64,000 nt of DNA from Planctomycetota bacterium (lineage in GTDB: Bacteria; Planctomycetota; Planctomycetia; Pirellulales; PNKZ01), in assembly GCA_018242585.1 (NCBI GenBank), contig JAFEBQ010000024.1:62001-126000 (forward strand), given 5' to 3'. The translations under genes were made by a program, and so were the position numbers. Positions 61,884 through 64,000 of this stretch are shown here, one piece after another (position 1 is the stretch's first letter; every line of letters starts with the position of its first letter). The notes under the pieces are model-generated. The model saw only the letters and a program-made list of their open reading frames with translations, did no database searches and was not told where the DNA came from.

Positions 61884-63290
61884 ATGTCGTCGAGCTTTGC
61901 TTGCTCCGATTTCCGGTCCGCGTCGCACGCGCGGCGCGATTTGCTGCGCGCGGGCGGGTTGGGGCTGTTCGGGCTGTCGATGCCGCGCTGGTTGCAAGCC
62001 GCCGAAAAGTCGGCGGCCGCCGGCACGGCCATTCGCGCCCGGGCCAAGCGCATTATCTTCCTCTACCAGTTCGGCGGGCCGAGCCACCTCGAAACCTTCG
62101 ACATGAAGCCCGACGCGCCGGACGGCATTCGCGGCTTGTTCAATCCGATTGCCTCGAACGTGCCGGGCGTGCAGGTCTGTGAGCACTTGCCGGCGATGGC
62201 CAAGGTAATGGATCGGGTGACCGTCGTGCGGAGCATGACGCACACGATGAAGAATCACAACTCGGCGTCGTACTATGCTCTGACCGGGCGCGCGCCGCCG
62301 GTCGATGATATTCGCCTGAAAGATTCGCTCGACCTGGCGCCGGCCTACGGCAGCGTCGTCGATCGGCTGGCGCCGAATCGCTCGGGCATGCCGACGTTCG
62401 TTGCCCACCCCTACGTGCTGAGCGACGGTTCGCGCACGCCGGGGCAGTTTGGCAGCTATCTGGGCAAGCAGCACGACCCGTTTCTGATCCAGTCCGATCC
62501 AAACCGCAGCGATTTCAAGCTGCCCGAGCTGAGCCTGCCGTCGGGCCTGTCGCTCGATCGGTTGGAAGATCGCCGACACTTGCAGCAACTGGTCGACAAG
62601 CAAGGGAAGCTGATGGACTACTCGGCCCGAGCCCGCGGGCTGGACGCTTATTACGAAACGGCGCTCGAGATGTTGCGTTCGCCGGCGGTGGCCAAGGCGT
62701 TCGATTTGTCGGCCGAGAAGCCCGAGCTGCGCGATCGCTACGGCCGCACCACGTACGGTCAAAGCTGTCTGCTGGCGCGACGGCTGGTCGAGGCGGGCGT
62801 GAAGTTCGTCAGCGTCTACTTCGCCGAAGGGATCGGCGGCCAAAGCACGACCTCCGGTGGCTGGGACACTCACGGGTTCAACGACACGCGGATGTTCCCG
62901 ATCATGGAGAAGTACCACCTGCCGTCCACCAATCAGACGCTGCCGGTGCTGCTCACTGACTTGGACGAGCGCGGCTTGCTGGACGAAACCTTGGTGGTGT
63001 GGGTGGGCGAATTCGGCCGCACGCCCAAGATCAACAAGAGCATCAGCCGCGATCACTGGCCCGACTGCTACACGGCGCTGCTGGCCGGCGGCGGAGTGAA
63101 GCGCGGCTATGTGCATGGGGCCAGCGACAAGAACGGCGCGTACCCGCTGCGCGATCCGGTGAAGCCGGACGATCTGGCGGCGACGATGTTTTACCTGCTG
63201 GGGATCGATCCCGAGAGCGAAGTGTACGACGCGTCGAACCGGCCGCTGGCGATCTCAGCCGGCAAGCCGGTGTTTGAGGTCATGGCTTAA
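61884..63290 (+). CDS. Tat-exported DUF1501 protein
   Basis: The 468-residue protein has a Tat signal with RRDLLR (HARRDLLRAGGLGLFGLS) and the DUF1501 signatures FLYQFGGPSHLETFDMKPDA, RSMTHTMKNHNSASYYALTG, GGWDTHGFNDTRMF and VVWVGEFGRTPKINK. DUF1501 proteins are sulfatase-like in fold and in planctomycetes are typically paired with DUF1549/DUF1553 proteins, as at the left edge of this window. The pair is not adjacent here, but a separate partner may exist downstream. Its function is not established. Confidence 0.93.
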   Translation: MSSSFACSDFRSASHARRDLLRAGGLGLFGLSMPRWLQAAEKSAAAGTAIRARAKRIIFLYQFGGPSHLETFDMKPDAPDGIRGLFNPIASNVPGVQVCEHLPAMAKVMDRVTVVRSMTHTMKNHNSASYYALTGRAPPVDDIRLKDSLDLAPAYGSVVDRLAPNRSGMPTFVAHPYVLSDGSRTPGQFGSYLGKQHDPFLIQSDPNRSDFKLPELSLPSGLSLDRLEDRRHLQQLVDKQGKLMDYSARARGLDAYYETALEMLRSPAVAKAFDLSAEKPELRDRYGRTTYGQSCLLARRLVEAGVKFVSVYFAEGIGGQSTTSGGWDTHGFNDTRMFPIMEKYHLPSTNQTLPVLLTDLDERGLLDETLVVWVGEFGRTPKINKSISRDHWPDCYTALLAGGGVKRGYVHGASDKNGAYPLRDPVKPDDLAATMFYLLGIDPESEVYDASNRPLAISAGKPVFEVMA

Positions 63291-63302
63291 GACTGAAAAT
63301 GC

Positions 63303-63650
63303 CTAGCCACGGAGGCACGGAGACGCGGAGGTTGACACGGAGTGGAGTCGAAGGAGTAGAAGGCGGAGGGATAGAAGAACGCTTGCGGTTTAGTCGCTGC
63401 GCCAGAGGCCCTCGCGCCGAAGATTGAACCGCAGAGACGCAGAGTTAAGGATTGAGAAAGAATAATACGGAATGAGTTCATCCCCTTTTTCTCCCTCTCT
63501 CAAACTCCCCTCCGTGTTCTTCTCTGTGACCTCTGTGTCTCCGTGGCAAATCCCTCCTCTTCGTGGTCGAATCCTCTTCGTCATGCGGATTTCGTCATTC
63601 GTCATTTTCCACTCCGTGCCCTCTGCGTCTCTGCGGTACAAATTGATTTC
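63303..63650. repeat. Repeat-rich gap with CACGGAGRCRCGGAG and CTCTGCGTCTCTGCGG modules
   Basis: GCCACGGAGGCACGGAGACG at 63303 faces CTGTGTCTCCGTGGC near 63531-63546. AACCGCAGAGACGCAGAGTT at about 63428 faces CTCTGCGTCTCTGCGGT near 63620. A GGATTTCGTCATTCGTCATT module (about 63585-63606) also occurs at 28190-28210. No gene was recognised in this gap. Confidence 0.75.
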
Positions 63651-63669
63651 ACAACAATAGGACACAACC

Positions 63670-64000
63670 ATGATTCGCACGCTTGTTGGTTCGTTGATCT
63701 GTCTGGTCGCATTGGCAGCTTCGGCGCGCGCGGCGGATTCGGCTGGCGATCGGTACTTTGAGATGCGCACTTACATCACCCACGATGGGCGAATGGACGC
63801 GCTGTTGGCCCGCTTCCGCGATCACACGAATGCGATCTTTGTCAAACATGGCATCACGCCGATCGGCTATTGGGTGCCGACCGAAGGGGAGAACGCCGAA
63901 AACACGCTGGTCTACATCGTGGCCTATCCCAGCCGCGAAGCCCGCGAGGCATCGTGGAAGGCGTTCCGCGCCGACCCGGCCTGGCTGGCGGCCAAGGAAG
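63670..64000 (+). CDS. NIPSNAP family protein (5' part; continues beyond window)
   Basis: From the ATG at 63670 the frame stays open to the right edge (110 codons). It starts with a signal peptide (MIRTLVGSLICLVALAASAR), then DRYFEMRTYITHDGRMDALL and FRDHTNAIFVKHGITPIGYW and VYIVAYPSREAREASWKAFR, the NIPSNAP signature. Planctomycetes often carry a secreted NIPSNAP protein downstream of DUF1501. The function is unknown; the family is thought to be involved in vesicle or membrane processes in eukaryotes. Confidence 0.9.
   Translation, partial: MIRTLVGSLICLVALAASARAADSAGDRYFEMRTYITHDGRMDALLARFRDHTNAIFVKHGITPIGYWVPTEGENAENTLVYIVAYPSREAREASWKAFRADPAWLAAKE

Overview
The window is high-GC bacterial DNA with the gene content of a planctomycete, probably a member of the Pirellulales. 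The evidence is a PSCyt1/DUF1549/DUF1553 cytochrome-like protein with CxxCH motifs, a Tat-exported DUF1501 protein, a secreted sulfatase, a NIPSNAP protein, a TIGR03790 protein (a family tied to exosortase), a huge transmembrane Ser/Thr kinase with a lectin tail, and a tetrahydromethanopterin C1 enzyme (Ftr). No rRNA, tRNA, CRISPR array, phage structural gene or transposase was recognised. The assignment rests on family recognition by eye, not on a search.

Layout. 1-8.7 kb: a PSCyt1/DUF1549/DUF1553 protein (cut by the left edge), a membrane GTPase, TadA, a TIGR03790 protein and a zinc-ribbon membrane protein. 8.9-14.9 kb: a DinG-like helicase, a gluzincin-type peptidase, a small secreted protein and HisF. 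14.9-18.8 kb: PilT followed at once by a membrane-anchored GspE-like protein whose ATPase motifs are degenerate, then a CvpA-like protein. 19-23.4 kb: Ftr, a Gfo/Idh/MocA oxidoreductase, an antitoxin with the remnant of its toxin, and a primary-type sigma factor. 23.9-31 kb: the 1,358-residue kinase-lectin protein, an antitoxin-like gene overlapping a putative lipoprotein gene, and ribosomal protein S1. 31.4-35 kb: an HTH-Fic pair, a tiny secreted protein, a TPR membrane protein and RluD. 35.3-38.5 kb: a fatty-acid-type cluster (two FabZ-like dehydratases, an ACP with an internal insert, FabF). 38.7-43 kb: a nuclease-methyltransferase and a small acidic partner lying between 367-bp direct repeats. 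43-50.5 kb: a GspF-like protein, TyrA, PurS-PurL, alkyladenine glycosylase, PurQ and a small secreted protein. 50.9-58.3 kb: sulfatase, a Pro/Ala-rich membrane protein, an AI-2E-type permease, DUF3800, an LPG-synthase-like membrane protein and a GT2 glycosyltransferase. 58.3-64 kb: a membrane protein coupled to the GT2, a class V aminotransferase-like protein, DUF1501 and a partial NIPSNAP gene.

Nearly every intergenic gap holds imperfect palindromes built from a limited set of recurring modules (at least eight recognised by eye). Two selfish or defence-type loci lie between direct copies of such modules: the nuclease-methyltransferase (38774-43048) and the decayed toxin-antitoxin pair (21480-22347). 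The target-recognition part of the methyltransferase is also much lower in GC than its flanks. Together these are the best candidates for an unusual mobile or recombining system here. Other items worth following are the degenerate GspE paralogue beside an intact PilT, the DinG homologue with Ser in place of one Fe-S cysteine, the GTGA overlap of an antitoxin with a lipoprotein gene, and four 16-bp tandem repeats ending just before the GT2 start codon.
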